DNA of 64,000 bases, taken from positions 35,338,959-35,402,958 of the forward strand of contig JANVCC010000018.1 of NCBI GenBank assembly GCA_025345505.1. Reading direction: 5' to 3'. Below, piece by piece: positions 37,274 to 49,665 of this stretch (position 1 is its first letter; each line of letters opens with the position of its first letter). This DNA is from Todiramphus chloris collaris. Taxonomy: Eukaryota; Chordata; Aves; Coraciiformes; Alcedinidae. Position numbers and translations under genes: made by a program. Below the pieces are notes generated by a model. The model did no database searches. It had not been told where the DNA came from and worked only from the letters and a program-made list of their open reading frames with translations.

Positions 37274-40200
37274 AAGAGAAGCTTTGCCATGCAATTCGTT
37301 CATTCTGCCACACAATATAGAGATGGGGTACAAAACCAATACAAATTGCACTTAAACAAGGAAAAAGAAGGTATCTGTCACATCAACCATGGGTAGCAAC
37401 ATGCAAACGACTATGCTGTTCTGCTAGGTGTAATTGAAACCTTTTATATAAATTTGAGAAAGTGTACCTTGAGAATAAATGTCCAAAGCTTCTTTTTGGG
37501 AACCTTTTAGTAACATACTTTTGGGTGAAGATCTCTGAAACATGAAACAATGTGTAACATACTTAACTTCTATAATAAGGTCTGTAAAGATTTTTTTTTT
37601 TTTCCCTTTTTCTCCTTAGCACAGTATGATACCAGTGAGAAACCAGGCTTCCTGTAGTTAGAATAATACAAGGTGGCAGTCCTATTACAAAAACATGCTA
37701 AGCATGCCATACAACAAAGATTGTGAATGAGGCAGAACCAGCATAAAATCAGTCCTGACTCATCCACCAAAGGGAATCACCGCATTCTTACCAAATGAGG
37801 ATGCTTACAAACTACCTGGACTAAAGTAAAAAGACAACTAGATAAAACATATCTGACTTCTGCCCCTGGGCAGGAATCACCCATCAGCATCTGTGCAAAC
37901 CCAGATGGGCTCAACCCACAGCCAGGGGATGATCAGGCTGATCTGTCAGATCCCCAGAGGACTGTAATCCTTCAGATTTCCTGGGAGTATGCGTCAGTCA
38001 CCCAAAAAACCCTGAACTGCACATAATGTGCTATTCTTCCAGCCAAACAGATGATGAGAGTTTATATATGGACAGTGTGGTTTTCTATCCAAGAGCTATC
38101 TAATGTAAAACTCTTCAAGTGAACTGAGAACACCCTTTTCTTCTGGAGAGCCCTTATGTTTTGGCTACAAAGTCATGCCTTTTCTTGCTCACTCTCTCCA
38201 GGCATTTGACATGTGTGTGGTTCTCATTTCATTCTGGGAGACGGAATATGAATGTTTCAGTCTCTTCAGCGTAAGGAGGTCAGAGAACCCAAATTCTTCC
38301 CTTTCAGGATGAATGCCTGACTATGGATGTTGCTATTTCCTCCATGTAACAGGAGACCCTTGCTCAGTTAGGCATTTACCCTCATCAAGGTGCTGTGGCT
38401 TCTGTTTTCCAAGTGTACAGAAATGTCTAATGAGCTGCTGACCTCAAACACCTACACCCTGTGAGGTGTGATGTTTCAGCCATTTCTGATGGTGAGCCCC
38501 AGCTGCATTCCTGCTTGGCAGGAATAACCTTCTGTGGATAACCCTCTGAGACACTGTGCTCCTTCTCTCACTGAAGTCAAAAACCAAGGAGTACATCTGT
38601 ACTATCTTCACATCTCCCTGATAGGAAAAGCAGTACTTTTTCATTTCCAGAGGTCAAGTGGGAGGTATCTTCAATCTTAAAACCTCATCAGGACACTAAA
38701 GTTAAGCTACATGTATTTCTGGCTTTGATTTTCAAGTTCTTCATCCTCAAATGCTTTAAATATCAACAAGAGAATATCAAAGCATCATTACAACTTAAGA
38801 GTTAGGCAAGTGTGTTTCTGCAGCTTACTCACTGCAAGAAGAAATAAAATAAATTTGGGAGAGAATACACTGACAAGGTAGTAGCATAGTCCTTAGGAGA
38901 ACCCTTGATGAAAAGAGCAATCCTGCCATTCCATGGTGAAAGTTGTTGTGCAGCCTGCTAGGTTATTAAGAGGACAACAATGCTGTCACTCCTGGAGCAC
39001 TCACTAGCATAGTGGTACTGGGATGTCCACTCCATCCTTCCTATGTGTTTTTTCTACTGTCAAGAAAGGCACCACCCATGTCCCAAGTCCTCCTGACCAA
39101 TAGGTAGACTCAACAAGGCTGTCATGAGCAAGAGGTTCCCTGGTCAGCCTAAATTACACCACTTGCATACTTTGCATACCTTTTCCTGTTTCTTCCTCAC
39201 TTTTCTCTACTGTTGTCCCTTCTTTTGCTGTCTCCATCATCTCATAACTAAACAACCATAATTGCTTCTTCTGCCTTGGTCCCAGTTTTGCTGCATCTGT
39301 GTCCAAACTTGGTGGGTTTGATACAATTGCCTATGTATTCCCAGCTTTATATACCATTCCTGGTATGGTTACCTAGGCAGTGCTCGCTTTGCGTGACTGT
39401 ATTTCCAAGAAGTCTTTAATATTCTTCTGCAATTTTCTGTGAAATCAAATCATTTCTTGAGTAATTCACCCTTAGACACAAGCGCCATACATTTCCCTTA
39501 GAAATCCAGTCCCCTATTCATCAGTGCTATCTGTAACATTTGTCAGGTTCATGCATTGTTATCAGTTACATCCAGCAATTCCAGCTATGTCATGTCCAAT
39601 GATTTCTCACATCCCTTGTAGTTATCTTCACCTGGGGCCAGGACCCCATCACCTGCCTGCAGTCCTGACATAATCAAGATGTCTCTTGGCCTGCATACAG
39701 GTGCCAGGTCTGTGTGGAATGGATCTGCCAAACAAGAAAGAAGATAAACTGGTTTTACATGATGGAAGAATGGAGAAGTATAGGTATGGAACATCTATCT
39801 AGTGTTTTGGTGTGTGCAAGTTTACAGCCTAAGGGGTGAGGACTTAGTCTTTTCTTACAGATTTTGAGAGCAGTATTCATCTCATTTAATATGAGTTATC
39901 TAAAATTTATCTGATAAAGGCATCTGCATTTTCTTCTGAGACCAATGCACAGAGAAAAAAAATAACAAAGGAAGTTAGAAGTTTCTCCCTTGACTAATCA
40001 GAAGTCATTTGTGTTTTCTCTGTAAGTTGCAGATGCCCTCTGTAGAGCAATTATGCCAATACCATCATCTGGCACTTTTTTTTCTCTTCCCTTTTGCCCC
40101 TCTTTCCCCTTTTGAAAATGCTACATGAGCTTAAGGAGAGACAGATCTGGGGCATTAATCTGCATTCCTTGCTTCCAGCACTGAAGACAAAGAGAACTGG

Positions 40201-42098
40201 GAAGGAAGTAGTGGTTGTTTACTAGGTTTGACTGACAGAGCTATTGCCTTCTTGCAGTTTTGTAGGTGGGGTCATCATGTTGAGTGTAATTTTTTGGGAC
40301 AGATGGTGGAATTGGGACAGAAAACAAAGAACAGATGGCCAATGAGAAGTACCAGAATAAAAGCATGTAGATTGGAGCTGGACAGCCTACTCCTTCCACA
40401 TCAGTTTAAATGTTAATCTATTGACATTTTTTACTAATGAGGTTTTCTACTAATGTCTTATAACAGTTACAGTTAGTACCAGTCAGACATCTAAGTTCAA
40501 TATTTTGTCTTCTGGGATAAATATTCTAACTCACTAGGGGAAATTTAAACTATTTTTTTCTTTTTGCATTTAAACAGTAGTCAAAAGTGGGGAACACTTT
40601 TAAGACAGCTATTCTGTTTTTTTCACGGATAGTAAGGAAACTTGAAAGCATTTTTTTAAAATACTCTTCACTGGTTGCCACTCTTCCTACTTGTTCTGGT
40701 ATAGAAGACTGTTGTCATAGCTACAAGGTGAAGAGAAGAGGTACTTGTATACAAAAGTCGTATTCATCTGCTTCTGAGATTGAGACAACTGTCATTAAGG
40801 GAAAAGACTCAAATGCAACTTTATAGGTTTCAGACTAATAATACCACCATATAGGTAATACTGTTAGGATACAATATAGTGGAATGTCTGTGTCACTCAA
40901 GTACAAATTTGGAAAGTACTTTCTGATTGATGCATCTTAAGAAGATTGGCATTAAAGCATTATGGGATGGGAAAAGATCTGCATGGACCACATAAAAGCT
41001 CTTTTCCAAAGGAGGAGGTGAATCAATTATTTTACTCTTGGAAATACAAATTCAGTAAAGTCATACAGATTTTCATCAGTTGAATTCACACATAGAGTAA
41101 TAATTTCACAGATATTCTGGTTACAGAAATTTGATGGGATTAAACATTGATTTTTTTTTTTTTTATCTGAGAGAGCATTCTTTGAGGATGTGTTGTGGAG
41201 TAAGCTGCAGAAGAGAAATAATATGTCTTTAAAAGGTCTCAGTCCTCTGTATTCTTATAAAATTCATAAACCCAAATTTTGATCTTATTTATGCTGCTAC
41301 CAACATCTTTATTCCAGTGGACTTATTCATTGATGCTTAATAGTAGATTACATGATCAGAGACACCAATGGCACAACCAACTTCTGATTGCTCATTCTAA
41401 AGAAATGACCAAGGGTTTTCATTCAAACAGAATGAGTTGAAGAGAACTGAAGAGAAATTTAACAAAAATTAGCATAGCTAACTTCAGTGAATCTCATCCC
41501 AAAAGTGAAGAAACCTAATTGATGGTACTGAGGTGTATATTATTTCAAAAAAGGGCAAGAAAAGACACATCTGCTTTCTCACTATACACAGAAGAGAAGA
41601 ATTACAATTCAATTACTGGAACTAACCTATATTCTGGATGTCAGGATACCCAAAGACTGTTGGTTTTGGTTTTGCTTTCAGTTCGAGTTCTGCAAATACT
41701 GATCCTCTTCTTCAAGTCCTTTTACCTTAAATCTTTTTTCCATAAAGAGTCCATTTAAAAAAAATCTAATACTTTGCCTCTCTGATTCAATAAGAGCATG
41801 TATTATATAATGCACTTCCTACCTGATTTATAAGGACACCAGTGAAAAATAATAAGCTTCCGTGCTGCATAAACCCAAAACTACACAAGGAATTCAATCT
41901 TCAGAAATTAAGAATCCTTGTTCAGAATCTAGAACCAGGATAGAAGATTCTCTCCTCCAGTATTATGTCAAGCAGTGATGTTCAAGATAGACTAGAGGTT
42001 ATGGTCCATAAGTACATTCTCCTTGGCTGAGTATTGCAAAGAAGATCTGTCCCCTGCCTAAATCCTTTGCTCTCATAAGTACACAGCTTTCTCTTTTC

Positions 42099-42116
42099 CC
42101 TCCTCCTCCTCCTCCT
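42099..42116. repeat. (CCT)6 trinucleotide repeat
   Basis: Six perfect CCT units. It falls in a chance minus-strand open frame as an arginine run and is not evidence of coding. Confidence 0.9.
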
Positions 42117-43082
42117 GTTCTCACCATTCTGAAGAGAGCTCAGACAGGCAGCTGCTGTCAGATTGCAATGTCTTTGTCTATTAAGCTTTTCTAAAGTGTC
42201 CAGAGATGTCATGGACAAATTTTCTACATAAATGTTATAAATTTTGCTAAAAATTTTCACAATACTGCAATTAGTACTAAATGTCTGAAATCTCCTAGAT
42301 GTCCACACAGTATAACTGAAACAGGTAAGGTAGGACAATGGACAAAAATTAGCTGTGGGAGAGGATGCACTGAGCATGACAGAGACAGTTCCTATAAATC
42401 CACTGTCCCACATGATTCCACAGTAGACACCAACATGAGGCAGTCAACATTGTTTGCGCAATGTACCTATAAAAGAACCCCTCTATTTTATAATTTGTGG
42501 AAGTTACATGAATATCTTGAAACTACCCTGAGCATTTCCTGAATAAAGTCTCAGTTTAGTAATTAGTGTGATCTCTCTTTGCATTCTAAAAATCTTAACA
42601 CCACAGTCATCTTGTTAGTATAAAATCATATGCTGTTTTCTGCTGAGCTTTACAGAAATAGACTTCTCCACCAGTCTGACAAACCAAAATTTTTTATAAT
42701 TCTTATATGCTTTCAATCTACGTACATAAATTTACATAAGAATGTTACATATTTGGTGCTTTTTAACTTTGCCATCAGTGTATTTACCCTATTGCCACAT
42801 AGTTTAGTATTTCACTGGGAAGTTCTTACTTGTTTATCTAAAGTTACGACCATATGTATGTGTGTGTGCATATGGGTGTTGTACTACCATTTCATTTTTA
42901 AAAGATGCAGATGGCAGAATAACAGAGTGCTGTTGTCAGCAATGGTGCAAATTTCTCACTGATAAACATATACACAAGTGGTCTATTTATGCTGATGGCA
43001 AGATTAACTGTGATTATACAAGTAGACCTGTACACAGTTTATGTTTTATTGAGGATTCTCCATAAATACTCATTACTCCCAA

Positions 43083-43150
43083 CCTTAATTATGAGGTAGA
43101 TAAATATTATCATTTTACACATGACAGAACTGAGAAGCTAAGTAGCTGTG
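43083..43150 (-). repeat. Ancient MIR SINE core fragment
   Basis: The minus strand reads CTTAGCTTCTCAGTTCTGTC, then ATGTGTAAAATGATAATATT, then TATCTACCTCATAATTAAGG. This follows the MIR core block by block: CTCAGTTTCCTCATCTGTAAAAT, GGGGATAATAATAGTACCTACCTCAT. It is the clearest of the MIR-like pieces here. MIR predates the split of mammals and birds, so the roughly 25-30% divergence judged by eye is as expected. Confidence 0.58.
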
Positions 43151-45140
43151 GACTCAGCTGTTATATCACACTGTCTAAATTGAGTTTGCTGTGATTATTT
43201 CTCCTAGAAAATGCTCCTGTAGATCAACAGGAAGCTTTTAAACATATGAAGAAATGTTTGATGTCTTCAGACTATCAGGCTACAAAGATGATTCAGCTGC
43301 TGAAAAATTATCTAAAGAAGTAACTATTAGTTCTTCTCCTGCTCCTAGAGCAGATGCATGTAAGTTTATTTTCTTTAATAAACAACCTTCTATATACTTC
43401 TAACCCTGCTGACACTTCTGTCTTTCCTGCTACATCACCATGCGTCTATCTAAATCTAAACCTTTCTCATGGGAGCCACTCAGCCATTATTTGTGAAATG
43501 AACTTCATCTACAATCAACATCCATTTGAAACAACATTCCATGGCTGAGGGAATCTTACTAACATAACAGCAACAACCTCTTAGTATCATTTAAGTAACC
43601 CTTCATCTTCAGGATGCATCCATTCATATCTGATTTTTATCTTCAGATGGGAAGACAGGGATGAGTGGCTTCAACTCTTTCATTTCATTCCCAGATCCTC
43701 ACTCAGAGCTCTTACAATTCAGAGGAATCATGCAAAGTGCAACCAAAGGGGCTGTTGGCCCTTGGCAACCACTGTGCAATGTCTCATGTGGGGCTCTTGG
43801 ATAAGCACACTTTTTGTGGACTTCTGCGGTTGGTTGGTAGATGAATCGAGATGCAGTAGTCATGAATCTTCCAGCCTTTGCAATCCTGCAGCCTCTATCA
43901 TCAGACCCAACTCTTTATTGCATGCAGCAAAGACAGTCTGGTTTTTTATTTTAATGGGCTGCCAGACAGGAAGGACAACTGCCTGCTTCCACACTGATCC
44001 TGTAGCTTCTACCACTAGTACCAGGTGACTTTTTTCTTCCTCATTTCTGGAGGCTTGCATGTCATTGAAACACATTTGTTTCCAGGGGCTTTTGCCTGCA
44101 GATATTTTTTTCCTGCACATTTTCCACTTGTTTCTTGATTTCAGGAAACAGCATCTCTCATGCTGGCCTCTTACTTGTTTTCTCTACCTGGGATACATTT
44201 CCTTCATCTAGAGGTCAGGGCTTGACCAAAGGTATCCAGGGTCTAGGTTCACATCTGGGAACAGACCCCACACATTCCAGAAAAGATAAAACTGAGAGTT
44301 AAGTTGAGAGACTGGATTTTGGGGGCTGTGGTTCTGCCTTCTCTAGCTCATACAGACTTTTAAAATTCTCCTACCCTAACTCCCCCACAACACTGGCTTG
44401 TTTGCTGTACTTCACTAGTATACACTTCTCAGTAAGATACTTTGGTTTTAGCCTCTTTTCATTCAGGTCATCCTGCCCCTGTGTGATCAAAAGCCACCAG
44501 CTAGGATAGCTAATCTGCATGCCCAGTGTCTTCTTCAAGCAGCAAACCTCTAGGCTCAGTCATGACTCAGTCCCCAGGCAAGCCACATACCATCACCAAA
44601 CAAGGAAAACTCAGCTTTAAGAAATTAAGTTTCTTTTCTTTGGGTTTCTTTTTCGTGTGTGTCCCTACAAACTTCTTCACTCAGTTTCTTAACCTTATGG
44701 AGAAATACGGCATCATCACTTTGATCTATGTTCCTGAATAGAGGGTTAATTGTTTTATGCTCATGCTGACAAAAACAGCTTGGTTAAATGTTAGTTAAAC
44801 AGAGAGATGTGTGTAATTACTCAAAATCACTTACTCTTTATTACAATACTCTCATGGGTAACAATATAAAAAATAGAATGAGAAAGAGGTTTTGGTCTCT
44901 TGAGAGGAGCTGTTGATAAAAGCTACAAAATGAGGACTGAGAAAAAAATGCTACCATATGTGCTGATAGAGCACAAGAAAGATTTATTGGGAGCTAGCTA
45001 CACAAACTGAATAAGAGGGCTTTTGTCTGGACTGACGACTAATTGACATGAATTAGATTACGAGATAGCTGCCTCGAAACCTTTACAACTAGAACTGTTA
45101 CCAGAAATACCATTAGAGGAAAGCATCACAGACAATCAGC

Positions 45141-45156
45141 AAAAAAAAAAAAAAAA
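45141..45156. repeat. Poly-A run, A16
   Basis: Sixteen consecutive A, with no transposon body recognised beside it. Confidence 0.9.
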
Positions 45157-48100
45157 TATCATGAGTTACTTTGTGTCTGATGGCTTTTAAAAAGCCAACA
45201 TAGCTTTGTCTGAGTGGAAACAAGTCCAAAAATGCAGTGAACAAGTTTGTCACAGGAAAACATGAGAGTTATTTACATCTGTTGTACAATCATGGCTAGC
45301 CAAATTCCTCTCTCCACACAGTGAGCTGCATTTACAGAAATTAGCACCATTTTTTACCCTCCTAAAAACAGGATCAAGCAGGTAATGCGTGTGAGTGTGG
45401 GGTGGAACCACTCTTCCCCACTGCAGCAGACTGCAGAGCACACAGTGGTCCCATGAGAGGCAAAAGCAGTATTTGTTCTCCCTATAATTCTGAAGGGGAG
45501 AAATCCACACATGTGAAAACAATTGCATAATTTGCCATCCATAGCTTCATATAGCAAGAACAGAAATTATCTTAGAAGGAAATCTTACCTGTGAGGACAT
45601 TCAGTATTACAGTCTACGCCAAAATAGATGCTTTGTTTAAAACAAATAGAACAGGTTTGGTGATAGGGTTACTCCTTGTTTCGGTGTGATTTATATATTT
45701 CATAAAGCTTGACATGAATTTCAAATGTCTTCAAATCCTTCAATAGTAGTTATTGATCTCAGTGTTCATCTGTGCTTCACTTTTTTTTTTGTATTTCATG
45801 AGAATTGAAGAGTACTAGAGTAATGCTAAAAGTATGAATTGGCTTAGATGTGTCTGTGTGCTAAAACGTGGACCTGAAGTATCTATAAAATAAGCCATGC
45901 TATCATTTGCTCACTCACTCACCCATTCACTCAGTCTTTTCTTCAATGGTTCAGATGGCTTTCAGAAATGTTGTAGGCTTCCCCTGTTTCTTAAAATGCC
46001 ATCTGAAAAACTCTGAAGCCAATAAACCACACAGCACAAAGCTGTCTTTCTCTTCATGTACCCTTCTGCCTTCGCACATATTCCCTCCAGTGAGACTGGA
46101 AGAAAGTTGCAGCTGGAATCCCAGCTCTACGGAATCAGTGGGATTTACCACTTGCTTCAATGGGGCCAGAATACTTTTTAGACTGAAGGCTTTGAGTCTT
46201 CTCCAGAAAGCTTAATTACTCAAACTGAGGAAAATGAAAAAAAATTGAAAGGGCTCACCAGAAAATTGTTTCATGTAAATGAAGCAAGACAAATATATTT
46301 CCATTGTAACCTAAATTACTACTAAACTCACAAGTAAAAAAAAAAAGGTTTTACAACATTCTGTGTTTGACACTACATTTTAACTGATTCCTTGCTTTGA
46401 ATGTGTTGCATTGGGACAACAGTGTGGATACTGACCCTTAAGAGTTTGGAGGGATTTTTTAGGTATTTTTTTGTATACCAGAAATTAATTACACAGATAT
46501 AAGATAGCGGTACTAGCAGCAAATAAAATGCAGTTTTTGCTATGTTTTTTTTAACAATGTTGGTTTTGGCATGCTAATTTCAGCTAAAGTATGAATAAAT
46601 ATACTTTATCTATTTTTGGACTTGTGTTGTGCTAAGATCCAATTTTAAATTGAGGCTCAGTCCAAACTATACCGATGGGATCTTATAACACTCCTCCCTT
46701 GTGATATAGGTTCCCCCATAATAGCCCATTCAGGGACAGGGAGCTTGGAGCAGTCTAGCTGTTTCATGGTTTCATGCAACCTCTCATTCTCTCCTCGTCA
46801 AAAGATTAGTTGAAGCATCTCAGCAGTGCAACCAGAAGAGCAGAAACTGATTGGGAAGAAAACAAATGTGAAAAACAGGAATCTTCATCTATTTCCCCAT
46901 CATGATTTATCAACAAATATCCATGTGCAGTTGTTCAGATTCACTTTGAGCAGACTGGTGGGTGCACAGGCCAAGGTATTGTGTTATCAGGCCAGTCTAC
47001 AGGCTTGCATATTCCCATCACTGCAGGCAGGGCTGTCCTCTCCAGATGTCTTTGTTGCTCCCTCCCAGGTGGACAGTAGTAATGAAAGTTGTAGCTGCTG
47101 TGTGTAAAGTGCATTGGTAGTTGCAGACTGTAGGACATCATGGCTAAACACTGCTTTCATGTTTACCAGCATGGTACAGTAATTAAACAGTCATGACATC
47201 AATAAAAAGCTTCTGGCAGAAAAGCTACATTATGGAGGGAGACAGAAAGAGCCTTCCAATAAGGTGAAGTGAACAACAGAAACACGACCAAAGAGCCAAG
47301 TGCCCTGCATAGTGAAAGCAAATTATTGGGAAATGTCCATGATATGGACTTACAAAGAAATAAGAAACTGAGTGAAGTGGACATACAGAAGTTCTCCGGA
47401 ATGTTTAAAGAACCACCTTGAGAGAATATATGCAATGACACAGAAGTTGGGGATTTTTTTAATAGGCAACACTGGATATTTAATCTGGCCTAGTGCAGGC
47501 ATGTACACGATTCTAGCCCTATGACCTACATAACAACTCCACACAGAGCTGAGGGCCTCTGGATTCATCAAGAAAGGACTAGGATAGTCCATAGGCAGGG
47601 AATAAGTATAGCTTTGCAAAGAGACTTGCCCCTCCAATGCAGGACAGCACTGAGCTGAGGGACTAGCTGCCTTAGAGGAGTCCAAGCAATGCCAGCCTAG
47701 CAGCCTAGTTGTTCCTATAAACAGACTTCATCCCACACCTAGTGTTTCAGAGAATTCATAAGACCTGCATCAGCACAGTTCTATTAACAGTAGTGTGGTA
47801 TAGCCCCAGCATGGAACTTGCACCTGGACAGCCACAAAGGTTCAAGATTTGCAGGTTGGATATGTCTGTGTGGTGTCTGTATTCAGAGAAAAGACAGATC
47901 TGTGGTTAATATGGTAGTCTGGGACTTGCAAAATTGAAATTCTCCCACAGCCTTCTCAATTTGACTTGAGCAATTCACCAATCTATCCTTTAGTTCCTCA
48001 GTACACACTACAACTACTATTTTTGTTCCCTAGCTGGCTACCTTGTCTTTTCAGAGCACAGTGTCTTTAGGATGTTCTTCAGAAGTTCTCACATTGCAGG

Positions 48101-48844
48101 TATGAGGGATGCTCATCTGCAAGCAAGTGATAAAGGCTTTCAGGCATTACTGTATCATAAATATGTCATAGTTGCTGCAACCTAAAAGATCACACCGAAA
48201 GCAGAACTAAGATGACACAGACTGAAGGTCAAGAACCTTTTTCAGAAAAGTAAATGTTCCAGGAAATACATAACTTACTTTTTGTTAAGTTAAATATTAT
48301 CTTTTTGTAGTTTCTGAGAGTATTAAATCTGGGTTCTAAAAATTCAAAATATTTACAGACTGACTGCCCGTGTGAGAAGTGAACTGCATGAATACAGTAT
48401 TTTTTCAAACTTTATCCTTCATTAATATCTCTACTAAGTTATTATCTGGAAAACATGCACTCAAAATCAGGGCTTGGTGATACTGTGTACAAAGACCTTA
48501 TAACAAGGACAGTGCTTGTATGTCAAAAGGGAAATATTTCTGTTTGTGTTGTTTATCAGGGCCATTTAGAACTTGTGATAACTCCAACAGAATGTAACAC
48601 TTCTTATCCCCTGACCCAAAAATGTTTTTATTCCAGATTCAGAAATGTGGGGCTAGGGCTCACAGCTCTCATTTTATTTGCTAGAGGACAACGGAGAGAG
48701 ACACAAAATCATGCTCAAGTATTCTAGGCAGTTACTCTTGAAAACAGGGAATTCCACACTCACACCATGACTTTCATTGGGTGTAAATATTTCCACCTTT
48801 CTAAATGAAAAAGACATGTATTTAATCTCCTGCTACCTTTTTTT

Positions 48845-48874
48845 TATTTATTTATTCATTCATTCATTTATTTG
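48845..48874. repeat. Tetranucleotide repeat (TTTA)n(TTCA)n
   Basis: TTTA units pass into TTCATTCATTCA and back to TTTATTTG. A compound microsatellite that probably arose by a point mutation spreading through slippage. Confidence 0.85.
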
Positions 48875-49639
48875 TCTTTACCACTACGAAGCTCTTAGAC
48901 AATTTCCTCTGAAAACTAATCTTCTCTGAATGCTAGAGTTAGCCTAAATATGAATAATCAGGTTTTTTATTACAGAAGCATCTAGATACTGCAACAGAGT
49001 AGGATATATAATCTCAAGCACCTGGAATTATAGTTGTTTCAAATTTCATTTGTCTTTTTATTTAATCATTTGAGGTCATCCACAGACATACAACTGTTTG
49101 AATCAGACTATTCAATTTCAAATGCCTATGTATGCTTTAGTGCTGATAGATTTTAACTGTTCCACACACAAACCTTGCAGTGCTCCCCACCTAATTCATA
49201 GAAATTGTAGTGCTCTTCAAAGTCCTGGACCAAATCCCTTGGGTTAGCAAATTTAGCCGCAGCTCACTCAGTTAATCCTCTTGATCAGAGAAAAAGGAGA
49301 ACACCTTACTAAGAAGTCAACAGTCCTGGCTTTGATTTCAGATTCCTGCTCCTCTCCACTTGGAAAGAAGTGATGAAGGAAGAAGGACCACAGCCAGTGC
49401 TAAGAAAAGGTGCAACTCTGACAATTCAAATCCACTTCTGTGCTGACAATATTGAACTAAGTTAATATTAGTGAATTAATTAATTAAGTCCAGCCTTGTC
49501 CAAGAAAACTTGAAAATCAAGGACCCAGATTTGAATACTTTAATTTTTTTTTCTTTTCAGAAATGCGTAGTCTATGAAAATCTGCATCCTGTACTCTAAG
49601 TAAGCCTAAACACATAATGAAGAGGAAATAACCTGTCTT

Positions 49640-49665
49640 ACACTAGCTGTGTGACCTGTTGTTCT
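49640..49665 (+). repeat. Very short MIR-like match (weak)
   Basis: CACTAGCTGTGTGACCTGTT resembles the MIR block ACTTACTAGCTGTGTGACCTTGGG. The match covers only about 20 bases and the downstream MIR blocks are not clear, so it may be chance. Confidence 0.22.

Larger units (their letters stand above)
32502..43082. other. AT-rich non-coding stretch with simple repeats
   Basis: About 10.6 kb with no recognised gene or transposon. Simple repeats: T13(GT)8 plus T15 (34613-34661), (TA)9 (35551-35568), a 22 bp near-perfect duplication (37217-37273), T13 (37591-37603), T14 (41151-41164) and (CCT)6 (42099-42116). The T13 run at 37591 forms a strong plus-strand acceptor-like signal before TTAG at 37616-37619, but the following frame closes after 13 codons and nothing supports an exon. 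Confidence 0.55.

Noticed and set aside
37591-37660. Plus-strand exon after the T13 tract and TTAG
   Set aside because: The frame closes after about 13 codons and no other exon candidate is nearby on that strand.
41982-42413. 143-codon minus-strand open frame
   Set aside because: It includes an arginine run caused by the (CCT)6 repeat and has no recognised motif, splice context or coding-like composition.
47960-48010. CTTGAGCAATTCACCAATCT...TTCCTCAGT as a plus-strand MIR
   Set aside because: The order of blocks is loosely right but identity is poor and the ends are absent.
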